DNA of 64,000 nt, taken from Gonatopus flavifemur (Eukaryota; Arthropoda; Insecta; Hymenoptera; Dryinidae). Numbering within the stretch: the first letter of the stretch is position 1; every line of letters begins with the position of its first letter. A model generated the notes under the pieces. The model made no database searches and was not told the origin of the DNA. It worked only from the letters and a program-made list of their open reading frames with translations. Made by a program: the position numbers and the translations under genes. Positions 1 to 13,221 of this stretch are shown here, piece by piece. The stretch is taken from contig JAFFJZ010000002.1 in NCBI GenBank assembly GCA_018340375.1, forward strand, positions 44,102,001 through 44,166,000, in the 5' to 3' direction.

Positions 1-590
1 TATGAACATCGTATGATTGAACAGTTGTTGAAGTTTCTCATTTGTATAATTGATGCACAATTGTTCGAAAGAATTCAATTCGAAAATCTCAAATCCAGCC
101 ATATCTAGAATACCGATGAAACTCGCACCCTGACGCTTAGTACGATCCAAAGATCTATTGATTCTATTGACGAGCCAACGAAACATTCTCTCGTAACACG
201 CTTTCGAGATCGCCTCGACGGCAAACTCCACTTGCTCTTTCGTCTGTGCTTTTGTTACAAAATCTCTTCCAACCTTGATTCGCGGTTTCAAAAATGCTTT
301 CGTCATTTCCGTCACACTGAGACCCAACAAATGCGAGATCTTTTGAGCCACCGTGTTATCCGGTAAAGTTGCTTGATCGGAATTTCGTTCCTGACGGAAC
401 TGCATGGAACCGAATAACATGACAGCCGAAACTATACGGAATATGGAAGAGAAGTCTTCGTTCGTCATTCCCATGATGTGCATGGCTTTCACGGTTGAAA
501 AGAATTCAGCCGAATCGTCGACTCCGGGAACTGGTAACGCTCCATTTGATAAAAAAGGATAATGCTTTGGATCTTCCAAAATAAATTCCT
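1..590 (-). CDS. zip: Non-muscle myosin II heavy chain, motor exon with switch II (partial, runs off left edge)
   Basis: Conceptual translation of the minus strand gives 196 codons after two bases completing a split lysine codon. It starts [16 protein letters not shown] and ends [14 protein letters not shown] at the window edge, with no stop. The switch II region reads [15 protein letters not shown], followed by the relay-helix start. The LFNHTMFI wording is typical of non-muscle/smooth class II myosin; striated muscle myosin differs here. The acceptor AG lies at 591-592. The protein is the actin-based contractile motor of the cytoplasm, acting in cytokinesis, cell shape and morphogenesis. 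I see no frame damage, so the gene looks functional. The symbol rests on the fly orthologue. Confidence 0.95.
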
Positions 591-668
591 CTGTAACGTT
601 AAATTCACAAATTAGTAAACATGTAGTTTCAGCGTTCAAAATTTCAGGCTATATAATATATACTTTAC
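591..668 (-). other. Short intron of the myosin gene
   Basis: This 78-bp intron has a GTAAAG donor at its high-coordinate end and a TTACAG acceptor at its low end. It splits a lysine codon after the first base. The joined protein reads PEQK then KEFILED, which matches the family without a gap. Confidence 0.9.
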
Positions 669-831
669 TTTTTTGTTCTGGCGAAGCACCAGCTAAGAGC
701 TGGTAGAATATATGGAAAGTTCTTTCATCCTTCGCTTGTCTGATGGCTCTTGACTTTTCCAAAAGATAAGTTTCGATGTTCGCTCCAGCTATGTAACCGG
801 ACGCGTCGAAATTGATTCTAATGAATTTACC
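669..831 (-). CDS. zip: Non-muscle myosin II heavy chain, motor exon after switch I
   Basis: The 163-bp exon translates from [12 protein letters not shown] through [20 protein letters not shown] to [16 protein letters not shown]. It continues directly from the SSRF ending of the upstream exon, so switch I (NxxSSRFGK) is completed across the junction. The acceptor is TTTTCAG at 832-838 and the donor GTAAAGTA starts at 668. It ends one base into a codon, matching the two leftover bases of the next exon. The segment belongs to the upper 50-kDa part of the motor. No disabling change is seen. Confidence 0.95.
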
Positions 832-1567
<736 letters not shown>

Positions 1568-2526
1568 CTATAATTATACAAATAACATGAAATATTGTTC
1601 GACCAATTATTTTATATCATGAAAATGATGAATTAAAATCCGCAAGTAAGCCAATGAAAACAATCAAGTATTGTTCACATATGACGGTTATGTGGAAGAA
1701 GAGGTACGATCTTCGTCCATGAATAATAATATACTACAATGAACGGTTGATGAACTTGATTAATGATCAATTCGCATTATCATCGTTAGACACAACTTAT
1801 TTTTAGTAAAATTATTATAAAAGGACAATGAGGTTCCTACGCTTCAACAGTTCTTACAATTTACATTGAGTTTTATGAATTATAAAAAATTCAATTAATC
1901 TCAATGAAACATATCGTCACGTGCGAACAATTCTTCACAAAACACGAGGACAAAAAAGAATGCTGTTACCGAGTATGAGTTATACCAAGAACGTAACGCA
2001 TACTAGTTTTCTCTTGTCTTGTCCGAAGACTGGCTAAGCTTGAATATCGTAAGCGATCGTTCTTCCACGTTACACGCTCATTCTTAGGAATTCTCATTAT
2101 CTAGGGATGCATTGATTCGTTTCATTTTCATCGTTATCCCTTCAAAATTACATTTACGCAACAATTAAGAGAAAAAGAGAATGAGGACTTTGATGAAGAA
2201 ACGTGCGTGAGGATCGAACGAACACCCACGGATGAACGATAACGGAATCAAAAGAAATATTTGTCAGCAAAGGAACTTATCATTACTCAAGCGACAGTGA
2301 TAAATTGACTCTTCTTCTGATGCAGTTTAAAACCCGCTCCATATAAAATATTCAAGATTTGTTACGTTTTAAGCTACATCTCATTGTTGAATTTATGAGA
2401 CGACGCATGACAACACATTAAGAGTGATTTTGTTCTCGAAACGAGTATTAATGCAGCATCATGAGAATGTCATATCATTCATTTGATGTATTCTGATTTC
2501 GAACTTGAAGATGATAATATATGAAT

Positions 2527-2530
2527 CTCT

Positions 2531-2555
<25 letters not shown>
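2527..2555. repeat. (TC)n microsatellite
   Basis: An almost uninterrupted CT/TC dinucleotide run of about 29 bp within the loop-1 intron. Confidence 0.95.
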
Positions 2556-2561
<6 letters not shown>

Positions 2562-4305
2562 CTCCACTCTAATGGTGCATTAATTTTTAAACACAAGTCA
2601 ATGACAACACAAGTAAATGTACATTTCACCTTAAAGCAATATCATGACATGAGTGCTATAAAATAATAATTAAGAAAAAAGAAAACACACGTATTATGAT
2701 AAATGATACAGACGTGGTCTTGAACACGTTCTTATACGGCAATGCCAATGCAGAAAAACAATTTGATGGATGTGAAACTGAATTTGGTTACAAAGATTCG
2801 TAGTTTGAAAAATAATAATGAGAGGAAGGAGAACGACGACGACAATCGATTTTTTGTTAAATTATGAGATGAAAAAATCCCTTAAGAAGTAGTAGCATTC
2901 GGAAGATGATAAGTATGTCCAATAAAAATGTTCCGTTAGCGTGGTTGTGTTAGAGTTATGCCAAACAATCCATGGGAAAGGGAAAGATGGAATAGTGGGC
3001 ATTTTTCATCTATCGTGTTTTATGGTTACACAATGTTTATCATTTCGTTAACGTTCCGGGGAATTCATTTGAAAATAATATCAAAGAGGATTCACCGGGG
3101 ATCGTTGTGAAATGATCGATGGGTGAAATCAAATACACGAGAGAAATGGAAATAAAATGAACAAAAAGTAGGGCACGATATTGTGTTAATTCGATAGCAA
3201 TGATCGTAAGAGAAAACATAATGACCATGAGATAATGATAACGAAAAGCCACAAATTCAACACCACGTGTAGCAATCAAATTTTGCATTCCATGAATCTG
3301 ATATGTTTTTATTTTGCCCTCACATTACTTGCCGCCAATTTGTCCAATACAATCCCAGATCCCTGGATTCGTAGAAGACAGCGGGAAGAAGGCAGCGAGG
3401 AATAAAGGAGGTATTTGTTAGAATGGATCGAACAACAACGGTCGTTATTAAATTTTCAACGAATATACAGAGGCTGTATTATCCCCATCCATTTTCCCCC
3501 CTGAGAAAAAGCAAAGTTCAGCACGCAAAACATCAATTTATAGCAATCGACATTTCTTTTGATTTTCAAAAATCGAGTAAGAGAGTTTTTATAGCTTTTA
3601 AAATACAGCTGTGAGTGGATATGCGATAACGTATATTCCATACCAATGAGAATATCCAAATTCGGTAAGATCTTAATTATCCGAGGTGTCTCGCATTTGT
3701 ATCAGAACTCATGAAAATGCCATAGTTTCGCTAAAATCTCATTGAATTGTAATTGTATTGCTTTGATTTGTATATATAACACAATAATTGTATAATTTGC
3801 GAACATATTTCATGCGCAAAACATATTATCATAAATGCAATATCTCTCATTTCGTATGAACGTACACGCTCTCGTATACCAAGATTATTAGTTACTTTTC
3901 CTCTCAAATCCCACATTTGTTAGTACAAAGCGACAAAACATTCTTTATTAACCTTCCGAAAAACGAATGAAAAACATTTATACACATAATTTTTTGCCTC
4001 CGGGCGCAAAAAAAAAGTGTAATGAAAAGTGGTCCTCGCTTTGCGACCGTTTTTGTTTACCATAGGCACCCTAATTTTTGCGAATTTCTTATTTTCTGTT
4101 GTTTGTTATTTCCACTTACTATGATCAATGCCGGGCTTGGAGACTAAGGGTGGACGGCCGCCAAAAATCAGCACCGAAAATGAAAGAATTTTCAGCATTA
4201 GATCATAAGTTTGACCTTTGACATGACTTTTTTTTCTTCTTCTTTCCGATGAAGGTAGTGTGTGTTTTTACTCTCAATTGCATATTTCGTAAACATGATC
4301 GTAAG

Positions 4306-4330
4306 AAAAAAAAAAAAAAAAAAAAAAAAA
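4306..4330. repeat. Poly-A tract, 25 bases
   Basis: A run of 25 A residues. No clear retrogene or LINE body precedes it on the plus strand, so it may be a simple homopolymer or the tail of an unrecognised retro-insert. Confidence 0.9.
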
Positions 4331-5604
4331 CAAGGCGTGTATAAATATTTACACACGAATGTGCGGGTCGATGTACAAGGAAAATAGGTGGTGAAATGGC
4401 ATCTAATCGTGCAATACATTCGTATGAGTGAAATATTTATGCACGAAAAAAAAATCTTTCCCTTAGAGATATTGCAAAGAAATATTCTCATTTCTAAGAA
4501 AAGTTATACAGTGATAAATCTTGGAACGTATTGGCAAAGAATGCATGCATGATACGAGTATAGACGTATGTGAGGTCGTAAAAGCGATTCTCAGTCTTTT
4601 ATCGATAGTCTGTCTTTTCTCCTTTGCTCTGCCATACCATCGAGCTTCTTTTTCTTCTTTTCTTTTTTCAGATTTATAAAACAATAAAGTACGAGGAAAC
4701 GATAAGGAGATATTTGAAAGTGATTTCTCTTTCCTTATTGGAAGATCGCTTTGTGTTCTAATACTATGTCGTTTTCGTGTACGATTGTAAATGGGATATA
4801 TCAGATTCTATAGGCAACACACGTGGTACTCTATTTCTCTTGATAACGAGAGAACGTACAATGAATTATGTGAAATTCAAATTATCTCTTGCGTTGAATT
4901 ATCTATTATTTGATGGAAATTTCGAAACACAGGGTTTCAAGTAATTTTTCTTTTTCCGAGGAATCGTTTGAGAATCAAGATGCTTACAGACCTTCCCCTT
5001 TTCCACTTTCGTTTAATCATCTCGTCACGCGACGGTGACTAATTTTATTCTAATTGTCAAACGCCATTCGATAACGCTCGAATAATTAAAAAAAATGAAT
5101 TATACTAATGGAATATAAATAATCAGCAGCCTGAAAAGGAATAAATATACCTACTAACTCACTAGACTCATGAAGACTCTTCTTCGTGAATGATTGAACA
5201 TTTTCAAGCAACATGAAAAAAAAAAACAGCCTTTTACTCCTTTAAATTCATCTTCTAAACGTATAAAGAATGAGTATAAAAATTTATAAGAATTCCCCTA
5301 TGCATATTTACATGAATAATACAGTTCATGAATATATTCATTCAATATTTTAATCAACCGTACGCCGATATCGAGATATTTAAAGAACTCTCATCATTGT
5401 TTGATCAGCTGAAAATTCAACTCTAATCTCGAAACCTAAAATGTTTTGGTAACACCCGATGACCTTAAAAATACAATATTTTTCAAGTACTCCAACTTTA
5501 CACGTCTACTCATATTACGATAAATTTCAACTTTGCAATAGATTCGCTGAATGCCATTGTATTATGTTAAAAACAACTATTATTTCTCTCCCCTGGGAAT
5601 CCAA

Positions 5605-5872
5605 TTTTTTAGATTGGAAGACATTTTTCTTTGTCCTCATTCCAATAAATATTTTGTTCAATCAAAGAAAACCTCAGTTGGAAGGAACAAGTTTTCATCA
5701 AACTGGAACATAGAATTTTCAAATTGGAACACAAATATATTCCTTCTTAAATTTGAAAAAAATTACTTCAAAAATCAAAAATTTTTCCATTGAAATGAAT
5801 TATTTTTCCCATTGAGAACAAGATTCACCAGAATGAGGGCAAATAAATTTTCTTCCAATCTAAGAAATTTGT
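5605..5872. repeat. Imperfect palindromic (fold-back) element
   Basis: The left arm, with AGATTGGAAGA then CCTCATTCC, is repeated in reverse complement at 5813-5872 (GAATGAGGGC, then TCTTCCAATCT). Arms are about 60 bp and roughly 70 percent alike. The middle is filled with TTGGAAC-like words. The two open frames seen here read through both arms and are not genes. Confidence 0.55.
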
Positions 5873-6020
5873 TCCTCAATATCTAAGAATATTCCTTAAT
5901 TGCATAATAAAGATAAAACGGTTCACATTTTTGTGGAATTGTATTCGAAAAACAATGAAAAATTATCAATACTTAATAAAAAAACATATGAAGTTTCCAA
6001 AAGTCGCGCGTGAAATTTTA

Positions 6021-8083
6021 CAGGGTGTCTACTGAGGCCACTCGATGAAATTCCAGTATATTTCAAGTACTCTCCAGTATATTCCATGAATCACACAATT
6101 CTTTAGTAATAGTGTTCTGAATAGATTTATGATCATTCCATAATGAGAAGAAGTGTAAATTTCCTCAGATATGTTATGCGTTCAATTGGAAAAATCATCA
6201 ATAAAAGATTAATGATTATATTTGTAACTAATTACATATACATACGTCGATATGTTATCATATTGTTCTGGTGATATTGGAGTTGAAATTCTTATAGTAT
6301 ATTTCATTATTATACATTCTAGAATGTCAATATAGAGAAAATATATTATATAGAATTTCAAAGTTCTCATTTAACGAAAATTTAGTGAATTCATTACAAA
6401 TGTACTGACAATTTATTCAAATATTTGAAATCGTGTACATTTGGATTTGATAGGATTTCTCGAACAAAATGTCAGCAAAACATACAAATTTGAAAAATTT
6501 CTTCTGAGAATTTTTGAAGAACTAAATAGAATATCAACACCAAGGATGGAATCAAAATGTCCAACGTGATTTGAAAATAAAAACTTCGAAGTTCGATAAT
6601 TAATGAGAACACTAAAAAAATTTTATACTTCAAAAGTTAACGTAAAATTCTAATTTTGGGGAAATATAGTAATTAGGTAATTTTCAAAACATTACCGCAC
6701 CCATCAAATCTCACGCTTCAAATTCTTTCCATATTCGCTGTAAAAAATATTTATAGATTTCCAAGGAAAATAGAATGCCGAAGGACTTATGGTTTCGTAA
6801 ATGTTCAAATCATCTGGGAATTCACCAATTTGTTTGAGCAATTTTCAAACAATTTTAATGACTTTCTAAAAAATGTTGAATTTCAACTGTTGCCTCGAAA
6901 TTTACTGAGAACTTTTTTTTTACAGTGTTGAAAAAATATACACCAAATCAGTTGAATGTTTATTAAATCCAATTGATATTGAATATAAAATTGAATATTC
7001 GGTCTGTGTTAATGGAATTTTAGAATTCAGGAATAAGAACGTCATTAGATTTAATGAGACTAATTTGTAGAGTCTCATAGAAATTTGTTGAATCGAGAAT
7101 CATTGGTTACACTGTTAGAAAAATTCTTAAATTTAATACGAAATTCTTTATGAAATACCATATATTTTCATATTGAATTCAATAATAGTTCTTAAATTTA
7201 ATATTGATGATCAAAATTTCAAAATTTCTTTCTGAAATGCAACAATTGTTTATTAAATTTCACAAATATATTATTACAATTACGAACCAAATTATCAACA
7301 TTGAGAAAAAAATTCTCAACATTAAGAATTATATTATTGAATTCAATATTTCATTATGAAATTTAATGAAATAATTAGGTAAAAAACTTCATAATATTCT
7401 TATGAAGTTTCAGGCAGATTTTTCTAACAGTGTACAAGATTTTATACGGTTCCTGTCCTAGAAATAACTACACCTTATGAGAATTGATAAGATCTTTCCA
7501 ATAGGGATCACAAATTGATTCCACATACAACATAATTGTTCAAAATTTTACTATTATTGTAATAACATTGACTCCTCATAGTTCATTTTCAACACGAAAA
7601 ATGAATTCCTTAGTTAACTTGAAACACGTGCCTATTTTCTCAAACGCTCTCATTCTTCTTGACGATTTTATTGAGCACTAAAAAACAAGCTCGTTCAAGT
7701 TTTTTGTATTCTAAGTACGTTTGAAAATCAAAAAGTATCCTCATTAAGAATATTTTATCAATCCATTATAGTATTTAGTCAAAGCTCATGAGCTAGATAA
7801 TTTCTTCTGGATATCAGCTAATTCAAAATTGTTTCCTCAACGTCATAAAATGATGCTTCGCCAATCGAATTTGTTACACTCGCGCATTCCATATTTTATT
7901 CTTCTAAAACAAGAACTGCATTAACATGAAAGTTTAAAACCTTTTGCAAACTTTTTTTCTTATTAAGTATAGCACTGGACAAATTTTTAAATCTCAGTAT
8001 TTTTCCAGTATTTCCAGTATTTCAAGTATGCAAGAAAAAATTCCAGTACATTTCCAGTATTTTCAGTATCAGTAGACACCCTG
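6021..8083. mobile_element. 2.06-kb non-autonomous DNA element with 5-bp target duplication
   Basis: The ends are CAGGGTGTCTACTGA and its reverse complement TCAGTAGACACCCTG. Next to each end are tandem words of the type TTCCAGTAT/CAGTATTT. TTTTA sits directly outside both ends as a 5-bp duplication. The uninterrupted sister repeat at 33791-34113 has the joined site GAAATTTTACAAAG with a single TTTTA, which supports insertion. No transposase was found inside; the interior is AT-rich and carries a smaller element at 7110-7432. The superfamily is not assigned. Confidence 0.65.
7110..7432. mobile_element. Small palindromic element, CACTGTTAG ends, TA duplication
   Basis: It begins CACTGTTAGAAAAATTC and ends GATTTTTCTAACAGTG, flanked on both sides by TA. 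The interior is AT-rich and partly self-complementary, and nothing in it is coding. Fragments with the same CACTGTTAG end occur at 45587 and, inverted, at 54557. Confidence 0.75.
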
Positions 8084-8542
8084 TTTTACAAAGACAATAA
8101 CAAAATTTCAAAAAATAACTTTTGGAAAGTTCATATGTTTCTTTATTTTTTATCAAATATATATCATTTTTCATTGTTTTTTCAATACAATTCCACAAAA
8201 AATGTGAACCGTTTTATCTTTATTATGCATTTAAGGGACTAGTACCAGTTTCAAGACTAAAAAACGACCCATATTGGAACTTTTTGTTTCTTGTTTCTTT
8301 TATTACAAAACTTTATACAAGCTTTCGGCCTTCAATGTGTACATCTTTTGGGAGCGTATACAAATTTTTTTCCCTTTTTTTCTGTCGATCATTATTTGCT
8401 ACAAGGCGCCAAAGTCGAGTCCTCGAAAATGAGACCCTCACACACACTGCGCTGAGATAATCTCAAAACTGGCATGTCTCAAACAGAAATTTCAAGAAGC
8501 ATTTCAAAGAGGAAGGTAGTTTACATCGTAATTCACCACCTA

Positions 8543-9997
8543 CAGGGTTGGAAAAAACCCGGGTTTTTTTGAAAAAGCCCGACCCACTTGGGTTTTTTCG
8601 GGTTATTCATAGTTTTCGAACATCTTCGTCTTTTTCCTTATTATCTCTTATATTTTCAAGATATTTACAGTCTCTTGAGCATTATATCTGTTTCATGAGT
8701 TGAAACATCATGGAAAAAGTATAGGATCAGTATGTTCAAACCAGTCATTACGTTGGAAGAAATTCGGGAATAAAAATTACTGGTTCTTATTCCCAAATAG
8801 GGAATAATATACTTGACAACAGATGAAAAATTGTTGAGGGAGATCATTGATCTTTCATAATGTTATTTTAACTGCAAAAAATGTTCCCATCACCAGCGTT
8901 GCACATGATTTTTTGTGATCGAGAATCTTACTTCTTTCCCTGAAGCCAAAGATCATTCTTGACAATATTAAGGTTTTCACTTTGTATCAACTTTATCAAT
9001 TGAAAGGTTCTCTCCCAAATTTGCATCATAAGCAATCTATTCCAGACAGCACCAGATTTTCCGTTTACAGCTCCAATTATGCGACTTACAATGAGTTTAA
9101 TATGAATTCAAACTGAACTTTTCACGAACAAGATAGTATTCAGAAAGAACTGATATTGAGACTCCATAATAAATTCTTCGGGCATTCAGTGAGTGATCAT
9201 TTTGAATTCATTGAATTTATACTGAACTCATTGTTAGTCGCATAAAGGAGACTATTCAAAAGGTATTTAAGAACTTTTCATGATTTCAAATTGATAATTT
9301 GTGTTAGCTGCGCTGTTTTGGATGAATTCGCACTAGTTTCGATTTTCAAACTTCTAAGTATGGGAAAGTACTGCTTTTTTGCAACAATTTGTGTTTTCAT
9401 GTCAAGTATATCCCTCATCTAATGAAAAAAACCAGTAATTTTTAGGAGCAATGATCGCGTTCAAGATCGAAGATGATAATTCATATCCTACTTCAATGTT
9501 TCGAGCAGAAGTTAAAAAATTATAATATGGAAAAACACTCCCAATAAATGGTGGAAACTGATGGGAGCCAGAACTAATACTACACATGAACTACTCCCGA
9601 ACGGATTCTGTGAATTTTGCTACCAACTGTTGAGTATTCCACCGAGTTCAGCGGGACTAGAAAGAGTTTTTTCAACTTTCGGACACGTATGGTCCAATGT
9701 ACGGAATAGATTAGGTGTAGAAAAAGCTACCAAATTAGTCCAATTGTATAGGTATCATAATACTCCTACTGATCAAAATGAATGGTGAGATAGACATATC
9801 AAGTATATAAGCACACTTTTTAGATTATATATTCAATAAAAAAATTTAATGCTGCTGAGGGAATTTCATTTTATTGTTCTTTAAGCCATCAATCAATAAT
9901 TATTTTCAGTGGGTTTTTGATTGGGTTTTTTCGAGTGGGTTTTACTTGAAAAAACCCGGTGGGTAAAACCGGGTCGGGTTTTTTCAGACCAACCCTG
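8543..9997 (+). mobile_element. hAT-family transposon relic
   Basis: The terminal inverted repeats start CAGGGTTGG at the left and end CCAACCCTG at the right. Both are followed inward by stretches rich in AAAACCCGGGTTTTTT-type words. The right half carries the C-terminal part of a hAT transposase. The 8-bp flanks match at only 4 of 8 positions, so the target duplication has eroded or the boundary is slightly off. Related ends occur near 16375 and 18690. Confidence 0.8.
9528..9788 (+). pseudogene. hAT transposase C-terminal fragment (dimerisation region)
   Basis: The frame, open from about 9528, reads WKNTPNKWWKLMG, then LLSIPPSSAGLERVFSTFG, and ends in RNRLGVEKATKLVQLYRYHN before a stop. These are the conserved WW and SSAxxERxFS-x-G blocks of the hAT dimerisation domain, followed by the R-x-RL-x-x-E helix. 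The N-terminal zinc finger and the catalytic core are not recognisable upstream, so this is a decayed remnant. The first methionine (9561) is internal to the domain and is not a true start. Confidence 0.85.
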
Positions 9998-10642
9998 CCT
10001 ATTTATGAAAAATTAACAAAAAAAAAAACAAAATGACGGCTTTGTGAAAAAAGCGATGTAAAAAACACGTAGTTTTCCACCTTTTTTCCCTTTGCCCAAT
10101 TTTTTTTCACCAATTTTTCTGCAATTTTCTGGTGAACTACGGCAGAGGAGAGCAAAATAAACAAATGCACCAAGAATAAAACAAATCTATCCAGTGGTTG
10201 CGGAGAATAAGTCAGCGCAGTTTGAAAAAATGCTATTTTGAGTAAAACGCTTTAGAAGTCTTTTTACGATAAATTTTAAGAACATTTGAATTACTAAAAC
10301 TCTCCAAGGATGGGCATTTTTGTACTCCCAGAGTATTTTCAGTAAGGAATACTTCTTGTTGACAAGACAAGAAAGTACCCCACTGAAAGTACTCCAGGAG
10401 TACGGAAATACTCACGGCTGCCCATCCCTGCAACTCTCTTATTTTTTCGAATTTCATTTTAAAATTTTAGGAGGTGATTTTTGAAGGTATAAGGTTACAC
10501 GGAATGTTATAAAAGAAAAAATGAATTTTTTCAAAATTCTAACCGGTACTATAGTCCCTTAAGAAAACCTCTCAGATTTTAAGAAATATTCTCAAATTTT
10601 TATTAAATATTACTATACGTTCGACCTACATTTTCCTCCGTG
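9998..10642. other. Remainder of the 5.6-10.6 kb nest; end of repeat K copy 1
   Basis: After the hAT end the TTAA element finishes at 10558. Sequence 10563-10642 is repeat K, ending TTTTCCTCCGTG followed by TA. The K sequence AGTAATATTTAATAAAAATTTGAGAA is echoed at 34850-34880. I see no gene. Confidence 0.5.
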
Positions 10643-13181
10643 TAGCTTCGCAATTTTTTTTGAATTTTTTTTTTACTGAAATCTGATGATGCTGCATATC
10701 ATTGTCATCCTTTTATTTCAATACGGATTTCAACAGTCGATGTAAATCCACTTGAAATGATTTTAGAATGTGCTGATTGTTGAACTCACGGCTGTAAAGC
10801 GATAATGCAACAATAGAATTCGCAGTCTTGTCATCGCGTTCTCATTTGGCATATTATATTTTTCATACGATTATTATTATTATCATCATCATCGTTAAAC
10901 TTTATACCATTCGATATATATATATATATGTTGTACAATACTCTTCGCGCCTTCACTTCGATATTTATAGAATCGATCATCAAATCGATGATATATCTTG
11001 TCTCCAAATTCGTACCCAAGGTTTTTTCAGAATTTATTTAGAGTCTGATCTTTAGTGTAGAAAGAGTAAAAAATTTCGTATTGAGAATCAACACAGATGA
11101 GTGCGAAATAATTGTCAAATTTTCAATGTCAATCGAATCCCAATTATTTTGAATGAATCGTTTGAGACATGCAAAATTTTCTACTACGGTAGTAAATAAT
11201 TCATCGTTCGATCTAAGACACTTTGTGAATCATAGAATTTTTCAAACCCCCCCGATGGACACGCATTATTATCTAATTTTTGCCTGCACTTTATATATTT
11301 ACATAAACATAATTAAAATTCTTCAGTCTCGCACTTGACGATACTCGATTAATGTCCAAACCGATAAAATATTTTTTATGGAATCCTGACCTAAATAAAA
11401 CGAGCTTATCGCGTTATTCCATCATCTCGTTAATTGAATATAATGACCGAATTAATTAATTTGCTTGTTTTTCCGGCCTTGTTTTGAAAATATCGTTTCG
11501 AAAGACAATGTTCTAGGATATGATTTACGATTATTTTGAACAGTGGATTCTGATAAATCGAGGTTATAGGGGGTATATTTAATTGATTCCAAGGGACAAC
11601 CACCACACGTCTATTCTTATCATCGAACAGATTATGACATTATCTATTCAAGTGAGTCACACCGAACGTATGAAATGATGATAACACGAACCGTTATCAT
11701 TATTCCACACATTCGCAACGCTTGGAAAAATCGTATAAAAAAGAAATGAAATATTTCATCTCTCATAGTTTCGTTCTGTAATGTCAAAGTCCTTTCGAGT
11801 TTTATCAAGGCACGGTTTTGCTGACTATGACGGTTGCTTCCGCGTTCGCTGTTTTCGCCATACCGAAAACATTGCTGGCAAGAATGTTGTCGAATCGACT
11901 GAATTTTGACGGAACAAGTTATTCGCGTTGCGAAGATAGACATTCAAGAATTTATATGAGAAAATGTGTTTGAGATTGAACGAATGATGAAATCCAATTA
12001 ACTAACGTTAACTGGGGTTTGACCGACCTCAAAGATTTTATTTTTAACTCCTTTCCTCTCGATTCGAGAGATCTAGTTTTTCTGGTCTTAGAAGGATCTA
12101 AGAATCTCGTTACCTTCCGTGTGATTTTCTCCAAAATAGGATGGAATAAGTTCAATCGTTGCAAGGTAACGTAATTCTCTGTTTGTTTAGGTACGAGTTT
12201 TATATACTTTTAAGTACATCTAATCGATAGTTCAGATAAGACGTCGAAGTTGTTGGATTTCGCAGGCTGAGTCAGACTCGGAGAATGAGACTCGTACGCA
12301 AGACAGGTAACGTAGCCTCACCTCGGAGTCCAGATCGAGGATAAGTGGATCGTTTGATCCAAAAAAGGAGAGGTCCTTCAAGAGACACTACGCGTGTGTA
12401 CGTATTTATATGGATAGGTGGTGTGTGTGTATATGATCCTACATGAGCTTCAAAGTAGTGCCATCTAGGCTCAATATAAACTCGATTGGACCTAATCCAT
12501 ACGGATATTATCTTTATAATACGCATTTGCATGGAAAGGGAACAGAGAATCCAATCACACCGTACATACGAATTTCTTTTCTCTTCTCTTTTAATGGTAC
12601 TAAATCGAAATCGTGTTAAGGTCCAAGGTGCGGCCTTCGATCTGTAAAAGAAGACGAATGTTATAACGTATCCGGTTGTGGATGATGATGCAACGATATC
12701 GCAAAAATCCTGCATTACATATGGTTAAGGGAATGAAGTTTCGTTGGATTTATTGTAAGTTTGCAATGAAAATCCGATGTTCACTCGAAACGCTCGAACC
12801 ACACGGTTCATGTAAATACTCTTACACAAATGAGACAACCAATGAAATTGATCAATAAATAATGAGAATTTAATTGAATAAATGAATTTAAGAATTATCG
12901 AATATATTCGATTTCTGTACATATCTGTCTGATACATTCTCCGAACAGTTACTCCTTACATATTACATTTCACGATTTTTCGAAGGGAAAGGAGAGAAAA
13001 ACCTCGATGAAGCAGAATTGCAACAACCTGCATACGAAATATCATCATCACAGTGGATGATTCATATTTATATCTTCAATAAAACCAAATGAGCGTAGCA
13101 TATTCGTTCCTCATGTACAGTCATGGTTCACATTTTATACTTTATTGCGTTCTTGAGACAAAGAGATTCATTGTGAAGTAC

Positions 13182-13221
<40 letters not shown>

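Larger units (their letters stand above)
1568..5600 (-). other. Loop-1 intron, downstream third: no gene seen
   Basis: This AT-rich intron sequence holds a (TC)n run near 2527-2555 and a pure A run of 25 at 4306-4330. I see no open frame with recognisable protein, no inverted-repeat element and no RNA gene. In fly zipper an optional exon is known at this junction; no convincing equivalent was found here, though a short exon could be missed by eye. Confidence 0.6.
5903..8230. mobile_element. Fold-back element J, copy 1, split by a later insertion
   Basis: The outer arms 5903-6020 and 8084-8230 are near-perfect inverted repeats beginning TAATAAAGATAAAACGG. A second copy of the same element lies at 33791-34113 as an uninterrupted 323-bp palindrome. 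Here the centre is occupied by the 2-kb element at 6021-8083. TGCA flanks both ends and may be the target duplication, but it is itself palindromic, so this is uncertain. Confidence 0.7.
8235..10558. mobile_element. TTAA-flanked element with GGGACTA ends, hosting a hAT relic
   Basis: The left end reads TTAA then GGGACTAGTACC. The right end, reverse-complemented, reads TTAA then GGGACTATAGTACC. The TTAA duplication is exact. TTAA targeting is known for piggyBac and a few other superfamilies; no matching transposase is visible. The hAT element 8543-9997 lies inside and was probably inserted later. The host sequence on both sides resembles repeat K, and its inverted copy near 5870-5905 shows the joined TTAA. 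Confidence 0.6.

Noticed and set aside
4306..4330. Poly-A tail of a retrogene
   Set aside because: No coding or LINE-like sequence upstream on the plus strand and no flanking duplication noticed.
12272..12715. 147-codon minus-strand open frame in the loop-1 intron
   Set aside because: No family motif, odd composition, no splice context; fits a chance frame in slightly GC-richer intron DNA.
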